DNA of 64,000 nt. Origin: Xanthomonas boreopolis. Its GTDB lineage: Bacteria > Pseudomonadota > Gammaproteobacteria > Xanthomonadales > Xanthomonadaceae. Below are positions 1 through 11,411 of this stretch, piece by piece; the stretch's first letter is position 1, and each line of letters starts with the position of its first letter. The notes under the pieces were generated by a model. It was not told the origin of the DNA and searched no databases. It saw only the letters and a program-made list of their open reading frames with translations. The stretch is from NCBI GenBank assembly GCA_014654535.1, contig BNBA01000005.1, positions 62,001 through 126,000 on the forward strand. The letters run 5' to 3'. The translations under genes were made by a program, and so were the position numbers.

Positions 1-2323
<2,323 letters not shown>

Positions 2324-2372
2324 GGGGAATCCTCGGAACAGTGAAGGGCCGGGAAACCCGGCGATATCAAGC

Positions 2373-2400
2373 AGATGCGGCTCGACGCGGCGGTTTCAAG
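2373..2400 (-). promoter_or_regulatory. Candidate sigma-32 (heat-shock) promoter of clpB
   Basis: On the minus strand CTTGAAA (2400-2394) and CCGCATCT (2380-2373) are separated by 13 bases. This fits the sigma-32 consensus CTTGAAA-N11-16-CCCCATNT with one mismatch in the -10. It sits 50 bases upstream of the clpB ATG in the correct orientation. ClpB is a classical RpoH target, so heat-shock control is expected; the start site is inferred. Confidence 0.75.
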
Positions 2401-2417
2401 AGCCCGGCCAGGGTCCC

Positions 2418-2443
2418 TGCGGGAGCGGCTTCAGCCGCGATGA
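2418..2443. repeat. REP-like palindrome, family A copy
   Basis: Contains GCGGCT-TC-AGCCGC (2425-2438) preceded by TGCGGGA and followed by GATG. An almost identical element is at 29697-29722. It lies between clpB and the TonB-fusion gene and has no coding content. Confidence 0.7.
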
Positions 2444-2509
2444 GGCGGTCGTGCAAGTCGTCCCGCGAGCCCGCATTCCATTCCTTGCGCCAACCTGCAT
2501 CCCGGCCGC

Positions 2510-3673
2510 TCAGCGCAGGAAGAACTCCACCGGCACTTCCAGTTCCACGGGCGTCGGCAGCGCCGCCGGCGGAGCCGGCAGCGGCTGCGCGCGCAAGAAG
2601 GTATCCAGCGCTTCACGGTCCAGCACCGGATGGCCGCTGCCGCGCCGGACCTGCGCCGACAGCACGCCACCTTGCCGGTCCACCAGGGCGTGCACGTACA
2701 CCACGCCCTGCTGCCGCCGCACCCGCGCAGGACGCGGGTAGCGCCTGAACTTCTCCAGCCGCGCCAGCACCTCGCCTTCCCAGTTCGGATCGCGCGCCCC
2801 GGCCGGCACCGGTGCGGACGGCAGCGAAGGTGACGCAGGCGACTCTGCCTGCGAAGGCAGCGAGGCCTCGGCCATCGGCTCGGCATAGACAGGTCGGTCG
2901 CGTCCGCTGGCCGGCTCCGGGAGCGCCGCCGGCTCGAGCGGCGGAATCGTCGGCATGGCCGGCGCCTCGGTTGGTGCCGCTGCTTGGTGCTGGCGCGGCG
3001 GTGGCGGCGATGCCGTGGCGTCCGGGACCGGTCGTGGCGCCTCCCGCGGCGCCACGGGCACCGGCGGAGCCGCGGGCGGCAGCAGCGTCAGTTGGATCCG
3101 CACCGGCTCGTGCGGCGCCGGCGGCACGGTGGCCACCGGCCATCCTCCGAGCACGAGCCAGAGCAGCAGCACGTGCGCGGCGACGCTGGATGCCGCCGCC
3201 ACTTCGCGCGGATGCCGCTGCAGCCAGTCCGCCACCGGTCCCGGCCGATCGCCGCGCGGAAGCGGCCGTACCAGTAGCCAGCCTGCGCAGGCCGCCATTG
3301 CGGCGCTCACCGGCATCCCCCACACCGGCGACGGTTTCGCGCCCCACCAGAACAGCACGAGCCCCAGCCCGATCCCCATCGTGGCCAGGCGCTTGCCGCG
3401 CGCCGAGATCGCGCCTTCCTGCCGCCATGCCCGCAGCGAACGGCCGTAGCGCGGATGCGCCAGCAGCTTCGCTTCCAGCGCCGGCGAGGAGCGGCCGAAG
3501 CAACCCACCGCCAGGATCAGGAAGATCGTGGTCGGCATCACCGGCAGCAACGCGCCGATGATGCCGAGCGCGAGCATCAGCAGGCCCGCCCCGAGCCACA
3601 GATGGCGGCTCAATGCGGGGCGCGGCGCGCCAGCGGCCTCACTCGCCGACGACCGGCATGTAACGTTCGACAT
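2510..3673 (-). CDS. DUF454 (YbaN-like) inner-membrane domain fused to TonB
   Basis: 387-residue two-part protein. Residues about 22-145 are a DUF454/YbaN-like membrane domain with the hallmark stretch [15 protein letters not shown] and three hydrophobic segments. A further membrane segment (about 160-180) and a Pro-rich linker (about 180-300, PPPP and AP/EP runs) lead to a TonB C-terminal domain (about 302-387) with [21 protein letters not shown] and LDREAL motifs. TonB spans the periplasm and transmits proton-motive force to outer-membrane receptors. The fused DUF454 has no defined biochemical role. The ATG used overlaps hemO by 35 bases; a TTG at codon 21 is an alternative start. It is the last gene of the heme-uptake series and probably powers the receptor at 7061-10174. 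Confidence 0.88.
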   Translation of the reverse strand: MSNVTCRSSASEAAGAPRPALSRHLWLGAGLLMLALGIIGALLPVMPTTIFLILAVGCFGRSSPALEAKLLAHPRYGRSLRAWRQEGAISARGKRLATMGIGLGLVLFWWGAKPSPVWGMPVSAAMAACAGWLLVRPLPRGDRPGPVADWLQRHPREVAAASSVAAHVLLLWLVLGGWPVATVPPAPHEPVRIQLTLLPPAAPPVPVAPREAPRPVPDATASPPPPRQHQAAAPTEAPAMPTIPPLEPAALPEPASGRDRPVYAEPMAEASLPSQAESPASPSLPSAPVPAGARDPNWEGEVLARLEKFRRYPRPARVRRQQGVVYVHALVDRQGGVLSAQVRRGSGHPVLDREALDTFLRAQPLPAPPAALPTPVELEVPVEFFLR

Positions 3674-4232
3674 GACTGCGTACGCGGTCGAAGGCCTGGC
3701 AAGCGGATTCGATCACCGCTTGCTCCTGGTCCGGGGTGAGCGCGACCCGGTCCAGCACGGCGGTGAACTCCCGCCAATGCCGGGCGCGGCCGTCGGGATG
3801 CCCGGCAAGATGGCGGGCCCCGAAGTCCTCGCCCAATCCGAGCCGGGCCGCATGCTTGAGCAGGATCGCCGCGCCCAGGCTGGAGCCTTCCGCCACGTAC
3901 AGCCAGCCCAATCCGCTGACCTGGCGGCCGTACTGCCCGTTGGCCACGTCCCATTCGGGTAGCGGCACGCCGAGGTCCGCCAGATCGGCATGGATCAGCG
4001 ACAGGCGCCGGCGCTCCGGCAGGCCGGGGATGAGGCTGCCCAGCACCGGGCTCAGGAAGTAGCCCTCCATGTCGCAGTGGAAGCGGTATTGCACCTGCAG
4101 GAAGCGTCCGTAGTGCTCGCGACTGGCGAAGGGGCGCGCGGCCATGATGCGCTTGTCCAGGCGGTCGTGGGCCTCGTGGGTGGCCGCCTTCAGGCGCTGG
4201 CTGCGAGTGGATTCGATGAGGATCTCGTTCAT
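3639..4232 (-). CDS. hemO: Heme oxygenase (HemO/PigA type)
   Basis: 197 residues, the normal length for bacterial biliverdin-producing heme oxygenases. It cleaves heme in the cytoplasm, releasing iron, CO and biliverdin. The N-terminal helix THEAHDRLDKRIMAARPF carries the expected proximal His (His22, alternatively His19). The distal-helix motif GWLYVAEGSSLGAAIL (about 109-125) supplies the flexible Gly/Ser segment over the heme. The gene lies 79 bases downstream of the Slam gene and overlaps the TonB-fusion gene, which suggests one transcript. The context makes iron acquisition from heme the likely role rather than bilin supply for a phytochrome; no phytochrome gene is nearby. Confidence 0.93.
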   Translation of the reverse strand: MNEILIESTRSQRLKAATHEAHDRLDKRIMAARPFASREHYGRFLQVQYRFHCDMEGYFLSPVLGSLIPGLPERRRLSLIHADLADLGVPLPEWDVANGQYGRQVSGLGWLYVAEGSSLGAAILLKHAARLGLGEDFGARHLAGHPDGRARHWREFTAVLDRVALTPDQEQAVIESACQAFDRVRSHVERYMPVVGE

Positions 4233-4311
4233 GGCGATCGCATGTGCTCGTGAGGAAGGTCGGGAATGGCGACACGCTCCGCGGCGGCGCCGGCGGGAAG
4301 GCGTCCAGGGC

Positions 4312-5805
4312 TCACAGCAGCCGCTCCAGCTTCAGGCTGACGGCGTTCTTGTCGTAGCTGTAGAGCCAGTCGACGTTGCTGCGGATCCGGTTGCGGCGCA
4401 GCGTCAGCAGCGGCGTGAAGCCCGCGAAGCCCAACCGCGTCGCCTTGAGGACGAAGGTGTAGCCCTGCTCGTCGTCCTGGCGCCGCGCGCCCAGCAAGGC
4501 GCTGTATGCGCCGTAGTCGCGTTGCCGGAACGAGGCGAACAGCGTGCCGGAAAAGCCCTCCGGCCATTGCAGCGACCCGCCCAGCCGCGCGCCCCTCTGC
4601 ACGTAGCCATAGGCTGCCTGCGCCGCATCGCTGTCCACCACGTCCAGGCCACCGAACACGGTCCAGCGCGTGCCCAGGCTGCGGAACCAGGTGGCATAGA
4701 GCGAACGCGTCGCGCCGTCGTAGTTGGCGGCATAGCCGGCGCGGCGATAGCGCATGGCCTTCCAGTCGCCTTCCAGTTTCAGCAGCGACCTGGGCGATAG
4801 CATCCAGTTCCATTCCGCATGCGCGCCCCAGGCGCCATACAGCGCCTCCCGGCCCCAGGCGTAGTACTCGAACGACGGCGCGAGCATCACGCTGTGGCGG
4901 CCGCTGCGATAGCTGTAGCCGGCCTGCGCGATCGCGGTGAGTTCGTCGTAGGCGCTGTTGTCGCGATAGCCTTGCCCGAACGCCAGGGCGCGCAGGTAGA
5001 AGCCATGGTGGCCGCGCAGCGCCATGCGCTTGTCGAGGTTGGCATCGTAGTCGTAGCCGGCGGCGACGATCGGGGCCGGCGTCCTGCGGCTGAAGAAGCA
5101 GTCGCCACCGAGATAGATGAGGCAGGTACTGCCGGCCGAGCTGCGGTTGAGGTTGTCGCTCCAGGCCGGCCCCAGCGCGAACGAGCCGTTCCAGCGGCGG
5201 CGATTGGCCAGCGCCTCCTGGAACGCCGCTACGGTCCGGCGCACGCCCGCCGTCCTGGGATCGTCGTCCAGCGATGCGGCGATCGCGGCGAACGACCGCT
5301 CCGCCTCGCGGTCCTGCTGGTCCTCGAACAGCACGCGCGCCAGCTCCAGCCTTCCCGGCAGGAAATCCGGCTTGAGCGCCAGCAAGGCGCGGTACTCGCG
5401 CTGGGCTTGGCCGAGATCGCCGCGGTTGCGCGCCAACGTTCCTTGCGCGTAGTGGACCAGCAGCGGGTCGCGATCGGTCAGGGCCAGGTATTCGTCGAGG
5501 AAACGCCGCGCCGCATTCCACTGCTTGCGCTGCAGCGAAAGGTACAGCGCCCGGCCGATGTCGCTGGCGTTGTGGCCGACCGGATAGGTCTTGCCATCGA
5601 CGACGATGCTGGGCCGCGCGGCCTCCAGTTCGTCCTTGAGCAGTTCGCGCTCGCGCTCGATGGCCCGATACTGGCCGCGCTGCTCGAGGATGCGCCGCAG
5701 GTCGTCCTGCTCTTGCGCACCGGCATGCGTGCAAGCCCACAGCAGGCAAGATGCCAGGGCGAAGAGCGTGGCGCGGGGATGCCGCGCGGGAAGAATGGAA
5801 TGCAT
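4312..5805 (-). CDS. Slam-family outer-membrane translocator (DUF560)
   Basis: 497 residues. After an N-terminal signal sequence (cleavage near HAGAQ) comes a TPR-like periplasmic region (about 30-175, including DPLLVHYAQGTLARNRGDL). A C-terminal region (about 190-497) of alternating aromatic beta strands follows, as in the 14-stranded Slam barrel, ending in a strand with terminal LERLL. Slam proteins move surface lipoproteins or soluble hemophilins across the outer membrane. It lies 97 bases downstream of the hemophilin-like gene, the usual pairing of translocator and client. The segment LLWAC resembles a lipobox only weakly, so signal peptidase I processing is preferred. Confidence 0.9.
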   Translation of the reverse strand: MHSILPARHPRATLFALASCLLWACTHAGAQEQDDLRRILEQRGQYRAIERERELLKDELEAARPSIVVDGKTYPVGHNASDIGRALYLSLQRKQWNAARRFLDEYLALTDRDPLLVHYAQGTLARNRGDLGQAQREYRALLALKPDFLPGRLELARVLFEDQQDREAERSFAAIAASLDDDPRTAGVRRTVAAFQEALANRRRWNGSFALGPAWSDNLNRSSAGSTCLIYLGGDCFFSRRTPAPIVAAGYDYDANLDKRMALRGHHGFYLRALAFGQGYRDNSAYDELTAIAQAGYSYRSGRHSVMLAPSFEYYAWGREALYGAWGAHAEWNWMLSPRSLLKLEGDWKAMRYRRAGYAANYDGATRSLYATWFRSLGTRWTVFGGLDVVDSDAAQAAYGYVQRGARLGGSLQWPEGFSGTLFASFRQRDYGAYSALLGARRQDDEQGYTFVLKATRLGFAGFTPLLTLRRNRIRSNVDWLYSYDKNAVSLKLERLL

Positions 5806-5902
5806 CGATGGCCCGGGAAAGGTGAAGCAGGACTGGCTAGGCCTTGGCTTGTCCCGCTGGAGGCATCAAGGAAGGTCGACGGCGCTCGTGCGCGAGACGC
5901 CG

Positions 5903-6730
5903 TCAGTTCTTGGTGCCGCCGAACGCCGTGTCGTACTGCGCGCCGGCGAAATCGACCAGCCCGGCCAACGCGGTCTGGCCGCCGTAGAACTGGCCGGACA
6001 CCGAGCCGCTGGACGCGACCAGGCTCCCCGACTGCGTGGCGAACGCGGTGTTGCCGGAGATGCTGGCGTTGCTGTTGATCGTCGCCGAGCCGAGGTTCAC
6101 CGCGTAGCCGCTCGCGCCGTTGGCGATGCTTCCGGTCAGGGTGCCGGCGGCGAAGTTGGCGGTGAACGTGCCCGACAACAGGTTGCCGTTGCCGCCGTTG
6201 GCCGAGGCGTTGTAGTTGTTGATGCCTACCACGCTGTAGGTCGCCGAGCCGCTGGTCGGAACGGCGGTGTCGGCGCCATTGCCGATGTAGTACACGGTAC
6301 GGGTGGCGTCGCCGCTCGTGCCATAGGCCGACCACTCGCCGAACCACACGTCCTGGCTGCCCACCTGGGCGAACACGAACACTCCCAGGTTGTCGTGGCT
6401 GTCGGGCGCGCCGCCGTAGGGGAAGTTGAGCTTGTGGACCAGCCGGGTGCCATCGCTGGTGCCGTCCCGATTCCAATCCACGGTGCTGTTGGTCTTAGTG
6501 CTGTAGGCAGCCAGGCCACGGAAATCGACCTGGGTATCGATCCCGGACGAGTTGACCGAGATGCCGGCATTGCCGGCCGCATGCGGCCCGCCGGTGACAT
6601 CGGATTCGCCGACCTTCACATAGCCTTCGTTGCTGGACTTGCCGACGAACGGAGCCGCCTGGGCAGCGCCCGCAGCCGCCACGAGAGCGACGGACAACGC
6701 GATTGCGGACCACTTCGAGTTATTGCTCAT
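5903..6730 (-). CDS. Secreted hemophilin-like Slam client (HphA/TbpB-like fold)
   Basis: 275 residues, starting at ATG 6730 after the ribosome site AGGTGGAAAC. It has a signal peptide ending AGAAQA/APF and no lipobox Cys, so the product should be soluble in the periplasm before export. The mature protein is rich in Gly, Ser, Asn and short beta repeats. It ends in a TbpB-type barrel signature GSVSGQFYGGQTALAG followed by LVDFAGAQYDTAFGG. This combination, next to a Slam gene, a TonB receptor and hemO, matches the hemophilin/HphA group that binds free heme outside the cell and hands it to its receptor. Heme binding is inferred from context; no ligand residue can be assigned by eye. Confidence 0.85.
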   Translation of the reverse strand: MSNNSKWSAIALSVALVAAAGAAQAAPFVGKSSNEGYVKVGESDVTGGPHAAGNAGISVNSSGIDTQVDFRGLAAYSTKTNSTVDWNRDGTSDGTRLVHKLNFPYGGAPDSHDNLGVFVFAQVGSQDVWFGEWSAYGTSGDATRTVYYIGNGADTAVPTSGSATYSVVGINNYNASANGGNGNLLSGTFTANFAAGTLTGSIANGASGYAVNLGSATINSNASISGNTAFATQSGSLVASSGSVSGQFYGGQTALAGLVDFAGAQYDTAFGGTKN

Positions 6731-7060
6731 GTTTCCACCTGTTGGTTGTTGAAGAAGAACCACATCGGAACCTGCCTGTCCCACACCACGACTCCATGTA
6801 CCGTCGCCAGCCCGGGACGAGCGTCATTCGCGACCCGGACCAGGCTGTTGCTAGTGCTGTTGCTCGCGATCTTGCCTTGGCACTCCTGCTTTTCATGGCC
6901 CTGTTCGCAACGGCCCGGGGGCACGCAGCGCGGAAGGCGCCGGGACCTTGGGCGTGCTTGATCAGCCGCATGGCCGATCGAGGTGGCCCGCCCGAAAGGG
7001 CGAAGGCTCTGCTTCCAAAGCAAAGGCAAACCTCATTCACCAGAACTGAAATCGAAAACC
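6731..7060 (-). other. 330-bp spacer between receptor and hemophilin genes, with a hairpin
   Basis: No convincing gene is seen. A GC hairpin CGCCC-GAAA-GGGCG (plus strand 6989-7002) lies 59 bases after the receptor stop on the transcribed strand, without a U-run. It could be a weak terminator or an mRNA-stabilising stem. The rest is ordinary sequence up to the hemophilin ribosome site. The spacer would allow separate expression of the secreted protein. Confidence 0.5.
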
Positions 7061-10000
7061 CTAGAATCTCCCGGTCAGGCTGAGCTTCAACGTGCGCCCA
7101 GGCGCGGCCACCGCCGACCGCGTCGCCGGATCCACGTAGTACTGGTCGGTCAGATTGGTCCCGGCCAGCTCGACACTCAGCCCCTCGCGCAGCCGATAAC
7201 TGGCATACGCATCCAGGACCACGGTCTTTCCCCAGGAGAACGGCACGTTGAAGTTGTAGACGAACAAGCCGTTGCCACTCTGGATCGAATTCTCCCGGTA
7301 CCACTCCAGGTCGGCGTTCTCGTACTGCTTGAAGTAGGTGACGCGCCCCCCCAGCTCCAGCCGCCGGTCGAGGAACCGGCCGCCCAGCGACCAGTTCGCC
7401 GACAGCTCCGGCGCCGCCTGGGTCAGCAGGTAGCCGCCGACGAAGCCATAGTCCACGCAGTTCGGCACCATCATCCCGCTACCGAGCACGTAGCCGTTGT
7501 TGCCGGTGGTCAGGATCGCCGCGGTGCTTTCGTCGCAGACTTCGTTCTCCAGGCTGTAGTTCACGCCCAGGTCGGTGAAGAAACGGCCGTTGTCATAGCG
7601 CCCCTGCAGCTCCAGCCCACGGATAGTCTGCTTGTCGATGTTGTCGAACTTGAAGCGCGCGTCGCGCTCGATCACGTCGCGGGTCTTGTTGACGTAGTAA
7701 GCCAGCTTGACATCGGCGGTCGTGCCCCCGCCCAGCAGGTGGCCGAGATCGTGGATGTAGGCGACCTCCCAGTTGCGGGCGTGCTCGGGCTTGAGGCCCC
7801 ATGGATTGATCGAGGCGGAGAACGCCAGCGTACTCTCGAACATGCTGGGATAGCGCAGCGTTTCCCCGTAGCGGACGTACGCGCGGCTGTAGTCGCCGAA
7901 GTTGATCGTGGCCGAGAAGAACGGCACCCAGCCATGGTCCTTGCGCTTGGTCGCGGTGGCGGCCTGGACGGTATTGACCGCGACCGCGCTGCACAGGCCG
8001 TTGGCGATGTTGCCCACACCGTCCAGCGACCCGTTCAGGCATGCGTTGCCCGCCTTGTCGTAATTGCCGTCGGCGTCCGGCTGCCATGGCACGGAATGCC
8101 GCACTGTGTATTGCGTCGGCACCGACGACAGCAGCGCCTCGGCGAGTTGGTCGTAGAGATCCTGCGGGATAGCCCCCAGTTCAAGCAGCATCTTGTAGAC
8201 GTCCAGGCTGTCGCCCACCATCGCCTCGCGTTCCTGCTGGGTGTAGGTCTCCGTGGTCGAGTACTCGGCGTTGTAGCCGGTGGTCACGGATTGGCGGATC
8301 TCGCCCTCGTGTGCCTTCAGGAAATCGTCGAAAGCCCAGTAGGACGAATAGCGCGCGCCGGCGGACAGGGCCAGGAAGTCGAGCGGGCGCCACTCGAAGT
8401 TGAAGTTGGCCTGCCACTCCTCGCGTCGGCCCGCGCGCGGATACATGCGCCAGCCGTCGCTGACGCCGAAGTATTCGTCGCCCGAGCGCAGCTTCTCGTG
8501 CTGGAAGCTCCCGCCGAGGGTCAGGTCCAGCGTGTCGGCCAGCGCGATCCTGTTGCTGAGGGTGATGCCGTTGCGGGTGTTGGTGGCGTTGGCGAGCGCG
8601 GTGTTGCGGATGGCCGGATCGTCGAACGAGGCATAGTTCGGGAAACCGCCGGCGCTGTAGGTATCGCTGGTGGTATCGGTGCGCCAGACGTTGGCGTACA
8701 GGTCGATCCAGCGGCTGCCCTCGGGCTTCCAGGTGTATTCCAGGTTGTAGGCCTTCGCATCGACCCGGCTCAACGGCCACTGGATCGCGTCGCGGTCGTC
8801 CGAACTCATGATCCGCGACGGCATGATCTCGCCGTAGTGCGAGAGGCTGTCGCGGTAGCCGAACTGCAGCGCTTGGTCGTGGCGCGGCCGCCAGGTGGCC
8901 TTGAAGAGCCACGATTCCATGCGGCTGGAGGTATTGGTCACCTCCTCGCCCGGCTTCCAGTAGTTGGCCATCGAGAGGATGTAATCCTCGGCGTAGGAGC
9001 TGCGCGCGTGGGAGTAGTAGCCCGCGTCGTGCTTGCCCGAGTAGTAGTTGCCGCGCTCGCGATAGGCATAGGCGGCCAGCAGGTCCAGGTCGGCGGTGGG
9101 CCGCCATCCCAGCGCCACGCGATAGGCATGGTCCTCGCCGGAGAACACGTCGTAGCCGCCGCCTCCGGTCCTGGGCGTCGCCCGCAAGGTTCGGTCCGAA
9201 TAGGGGATCGAAGGCGTTCCCTGCGGGAAGCCCTCCACGGTGCGGTAGTCCTCCCCGGTGGGCAGGGTCGGCAGGCGCGGCGACGTCGCATTGCTGCTGC
9301 CTTCGATCCTGACCTCGCCGCCGAAGCGCTGCCCTTCGTCCAGGATGTCCTCGACGTCCAGCGTGTTGACGACCATCGCGCCGCCGGTGCCGGTGGCCAC
9401 GTCGCGCGCCAGCGACGGTCCCTTGATGATCCGGATGCCGCCGATCAGGAAGGGATCGATGTAGTTGCGGTTGGTCGCGCCGTTGTAGCCCCGCCACACC
9501 GTCAACGCCTGCTCGGTGCCGTCGATGGTGACCGGCACGCGCCCGGGACCCTGGATACCGCGGATATTGATGTCCAGGGCCCCGCTGTTGCGCGCATCGC
9601 CGCTGAACACGCCTGCCACGCCGTTCACCAGGTCCGACGGCGTGGCGCCCTTGTAGCGCTCGACCTCCGTGCGGCCGATGTAGGAGGTGGAGATGTCCAG
9701 GTCGTAGACGTCGTCGTAGCCCCTGGCATCGCGTTCCGCGCCCGCGGCCCGCTCGCCGCCGCCCTCCACTCGCAAGGGACCGGTGGTACGTACCCCGGCC
9801 TGCGGCGAGCGCTGCAGGATCGCCGCACCGCCCTCGAAGCGTGCGCCCAGGCCGGTGCCGGCCAGCAGGATCGACAATCCTGCCGACGGCGCGTGGGTGC
9901 CGCGCAATCCGTCGGTACGCAGGCCGACGGTGAGTGTGGCGTCGGCGCTGACGCCGATCCCCGCCTGCCGGCCGAAACTCACCAGTGCCTGGTCCAGCGG

Positions 10001-10174
10001 GCCGGCTGGAATGTCGAAGGCAATGCCGGCCTGTTGCGCGTGCAATGCACCGACAGGCCAAGCGGCCAGCAGCGCGGGGCCCATCAACTGGGCGGACAGC
10101 AACGCGCGCGCCAAGGTCCTGGGCCAGGCACGAGCGAACGGGGAGCGCGGGGACGATGAGCGGGAAACCGCCAT
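7061..10174 (-). CDS. TonB-dependent heme/hemophilin receptor with STN signalling domain
   Basis: 1037 residues from ATG 10174. A long signal sequence ends near GALHAQQ. A secretin/TonB short N-terminal (STN) domain follows (about 45-120, IAFDIPAGPLDQALVSF), typical of receptors that signal to FecR. Then come the plug (about 150-290, with DINIRGIQGPGRVPVTIDG and FLIGGIRIIKGPS) and a large beta barrel ending in LKLSLTGRF with a terminal Phe. Several long extracellular loops are present, two with Cys pairs. The neighbouring genes point to heme or hemophilin-heme as ligand, as for HphR of Acinetobacter. The receptor lies 226 bases downstream of fecR. Confidence 0.9.
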   Translation of the reverse strand: MAVSRSSSPRSPFARAWPRTLARALLSAQLMGPALLAAWPVGALHAQQAGIAFDIPAGPLDQALVSFGRQAGIGVSADATLTVGLRTDGLRGTHAPSAGLSILLAGTGLGARFEGGAAILQRSPQAGVRTTGPLRVEGGGERAAGAERDARGYDDVYDLDISTSYIGRTEVERYKGATPSDLVNGVAGVFSGDARNSGALDINIRGIQGPGRVPVTIDGTEQALTVWRGYNGATNRNYIDPFLIGGIRIIKGPSLARDVATGTGGAMVVNTLDVEDILDEGQRFGGEVRIEGSSNATSPRLPTLPTGEDYRTVEGFPQGTPSIPYSDRTLRATPRTGGGGYDVFSGEDHAYRVALGWRPTADLDLLAAYAYRERGNYYSGKHDAGYYSHARSSYAEDYILSMANYWKPGEEVTNTSSRMESWLFKATWRPRHDQALQFGYRDSLSHYGEIMPSRIMSSDDRDAIQWPLSRVDAKAYNLEYTWKPEGSRWIDLYANVWRTDTTSDTYSAGGFPNYASFDDPAIRNTALANATNTRNGITLSNRIALADTLDLTLGGSFQHEKLRSGDEYFGVSDGWRMYPRAGRREEWQANFNFEWRPLDFLALSAGARYSSYWAFDDFLKAHEGEIRQSVTTGYNAEYSTTETYTQQEREAMVGDSLDVYKMLLELGAIPQDLYDQLAEALLSSVPTQYTVRHSVPWQPDADGNYDKAGNACLNGSLDGVGNIANGLCSAVAVNTVQAATATKRKDHGWVPFFSATINFGDYSRAYVRYGETLRYPSMFESTLAFSASINPWGLKPEHARNWEVAYIHDLGHLLGGGTTADVKLAYYVNKTRDVIERDARFKFDNIDKQTIRGLELQGRYDNGRFFTDLGVNYSLENEVCDESTAAILTTGNNGYVLGSGMMVPNCVDYGFVGGYLLTQAAPELSANWSLGGRFLDRRLELGGRVTYFKQYENADLEWYRENSIQSGNGLFVYNFNVPFSWGKTVVLDAYASYRLREGLSVELAGTNLTDQYYVDPATRSAVAAPGRTLKLSLTGRF

Positions 10175-10210
10175 GACGATATGGGCCCTCGAGTCTGGAC
10201 AGGGGTGCCC

Positions 10211-10229
10211 GTCCCGACGGCGTCGGGAC
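10211..10229 (-). other. Perfect hairpin in the receptor leader
   Basis: GTCCCGACG and CGTCGGGAC form 9-bp arms around one base, 37 bases upstream of the receptor ATG. As RNA the loop would open to three or more bases. It may affect translation or mRNA stability; no U-run follows, so it is not a standard terminator. Confidence 0.45.
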
Positions 10230-10400
10230 AAGGTCTTCTTGAGGTATGCCAATCGAGAAACGAAAACCTGCCACCTGGCGCCGCTTTTTTTTGAGATTCC
10301 CCGTGGGAGGACTTTTTCGGCGGGAGCGATTCCGGCCTCGACAGGCCGATGCCGTCCGGCCCGCCGCGACAACCAGAGGCGCGAAGCCACCCGCGGCTAG

Positions 10401-11411
10401 CTAGCGCGCCCGCGGACCCACCGTCACCCAATAGCGGGTCAGCTGGCTTACCCGCACCGGCAACGCCTCCTGCAGGGAAGCCAGGATGGCCTCCACCGAC
10501 GCCGGTCCGTCGAGCCGATGCACCGCGGTCACGCGCAGATCGGCCACGGCCGGATCGCAACGGAGCCAGCCGCTGCGGTAGCGCGCCAGTTCGCCGACGA
10601 AATGGCCCAGCCGCATGCGGTTCGCGCTGATCAGGCCGAGCGTCCAGGCGACCGCGCTTTCGTCCAGCGGCGTTATCGCCCCGGCGAATCCACGCTCGAA
10701 GCGCAGCTGCCGGCCGGCATCCACCCGCAGCGGACGTTCGCCACCGGTCGGCCATGCTTGCACCGCGCCCTCGCTTACCGTCAGCAAGGTCCCCCGTCCA
10801 TCATCGCGGCGCACGCCGAACCGGGTGCCCACCGGGACCAGCCGGCCGTCGGCGGTCTCCACGCCGAAGGGACGCCGCATCGCATCGGCAGTGGTCGTGA
10901 CCTCGATCTCGCCATGGCGCAGCACCAGTAGCCTTCTATGCGCGTCGAAACGGATATCCACGGCGCTCGCGGTGTTCAGGCGCAATCGGCTGCCGTCCGG
11001 TAAGCGCAGGTCGCGGCGTTCGCCCCTCGCCGTGCTGGCATCGGCCACTACCCCGTCCCAGCGCTCCGGCAGCGCCAGCGGGTCGCGCAACAGCCACAGA
11101 CCAGTCGCGCCGGTCCCGGCCCAGGCCAATGTCTTCAGCAGTTGCCGGCGGCCAGGCGCCTCGATCGTGGCATCCAGTACGCGGCGGGCAAGCGGCGGCG
11201 CGACCAGGCCGGCGTTGCGCGCCATCCTGTCGCCGAGCGCTTGCACGCGCCGCCAGGCCTCGGCATGCGTGGCATCGGCTTCGTGCCAGCGCGAAAAGGC
11301 GATGCGCTCCGCTTCGTCCTCCAGGCCCGATGCCAATCGCGCATACCAGTCGATGGCGCTGTCGACCACGGCGGCGGGCAACGGCGCGGAGGCGCGGACC
11401 GGGTCAGCCAT
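10401..11411 (-). CDS. FecR-type anti-sigma factor / signal transducer
   Basis: 336 residues from ATG 11411. The N-terminal cytoplasmic FecR/DUF4880 helix domain (about 12-70, IDWYARLASGLEDEAERIAF) binds the sigma factor. A single membrane segment (about 95-112, LLKTLAWAGTGATGLWLL) follows. The periplasmic FecR domain (about 125-225, with LPDGSRLRLNTASAV and VPVGTRFGV) and C-terminal STN-like part receive the signal from the receptor. The ATG overlaps the fecI stop by 8 bases (ATGGCTGA), implying translational coupling. It should keep FecI inactive until the receptor engages ligand. Confidence 0.93.
   Translation of the reverse strand: MADPVRASAPLPAAVVDSAIDWYARLASGLEDEAERIAFSRWHEADATHAEAWRRVQALGDRMARNAGLVAPPLARRVLDATIEAPGRRQLLKTLAWAGTGATGLWLLRDPLALPERWDGVVADASTARGERRDLRLPDGSRLRLNTASAVDIRFDAHRRLLVLRHGEIEVTTTADAMRRPFGVETADGRLVPVGTRFGVRRDDGRGTLLTVSEGAVQAWPTGGERPLRVDAGRQLRFERGFAGAITPLDESAVAWTLGLISANRMRLGHFVGELARYRSGWLRCDPAVADLRVTAVHRLDGPASVEAILASLQEALPVRVSQLTRYWVTVGPRAR

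Noticed and set aside
6983..10159. A 1058-codon plus-strand frame across the heme receptor
   Set aside because: Opposite strand of a well-supported TonB-dependent receptor with signal peptide, STN, plug and terminal Phe; no motifs in the antisense product.
10290..10345. Possible FecI-type promoter (GGAAT and GTCC elements) before the receptor
   Set aside because: The match is loose and the elements are common; not enough to call without start-site data.
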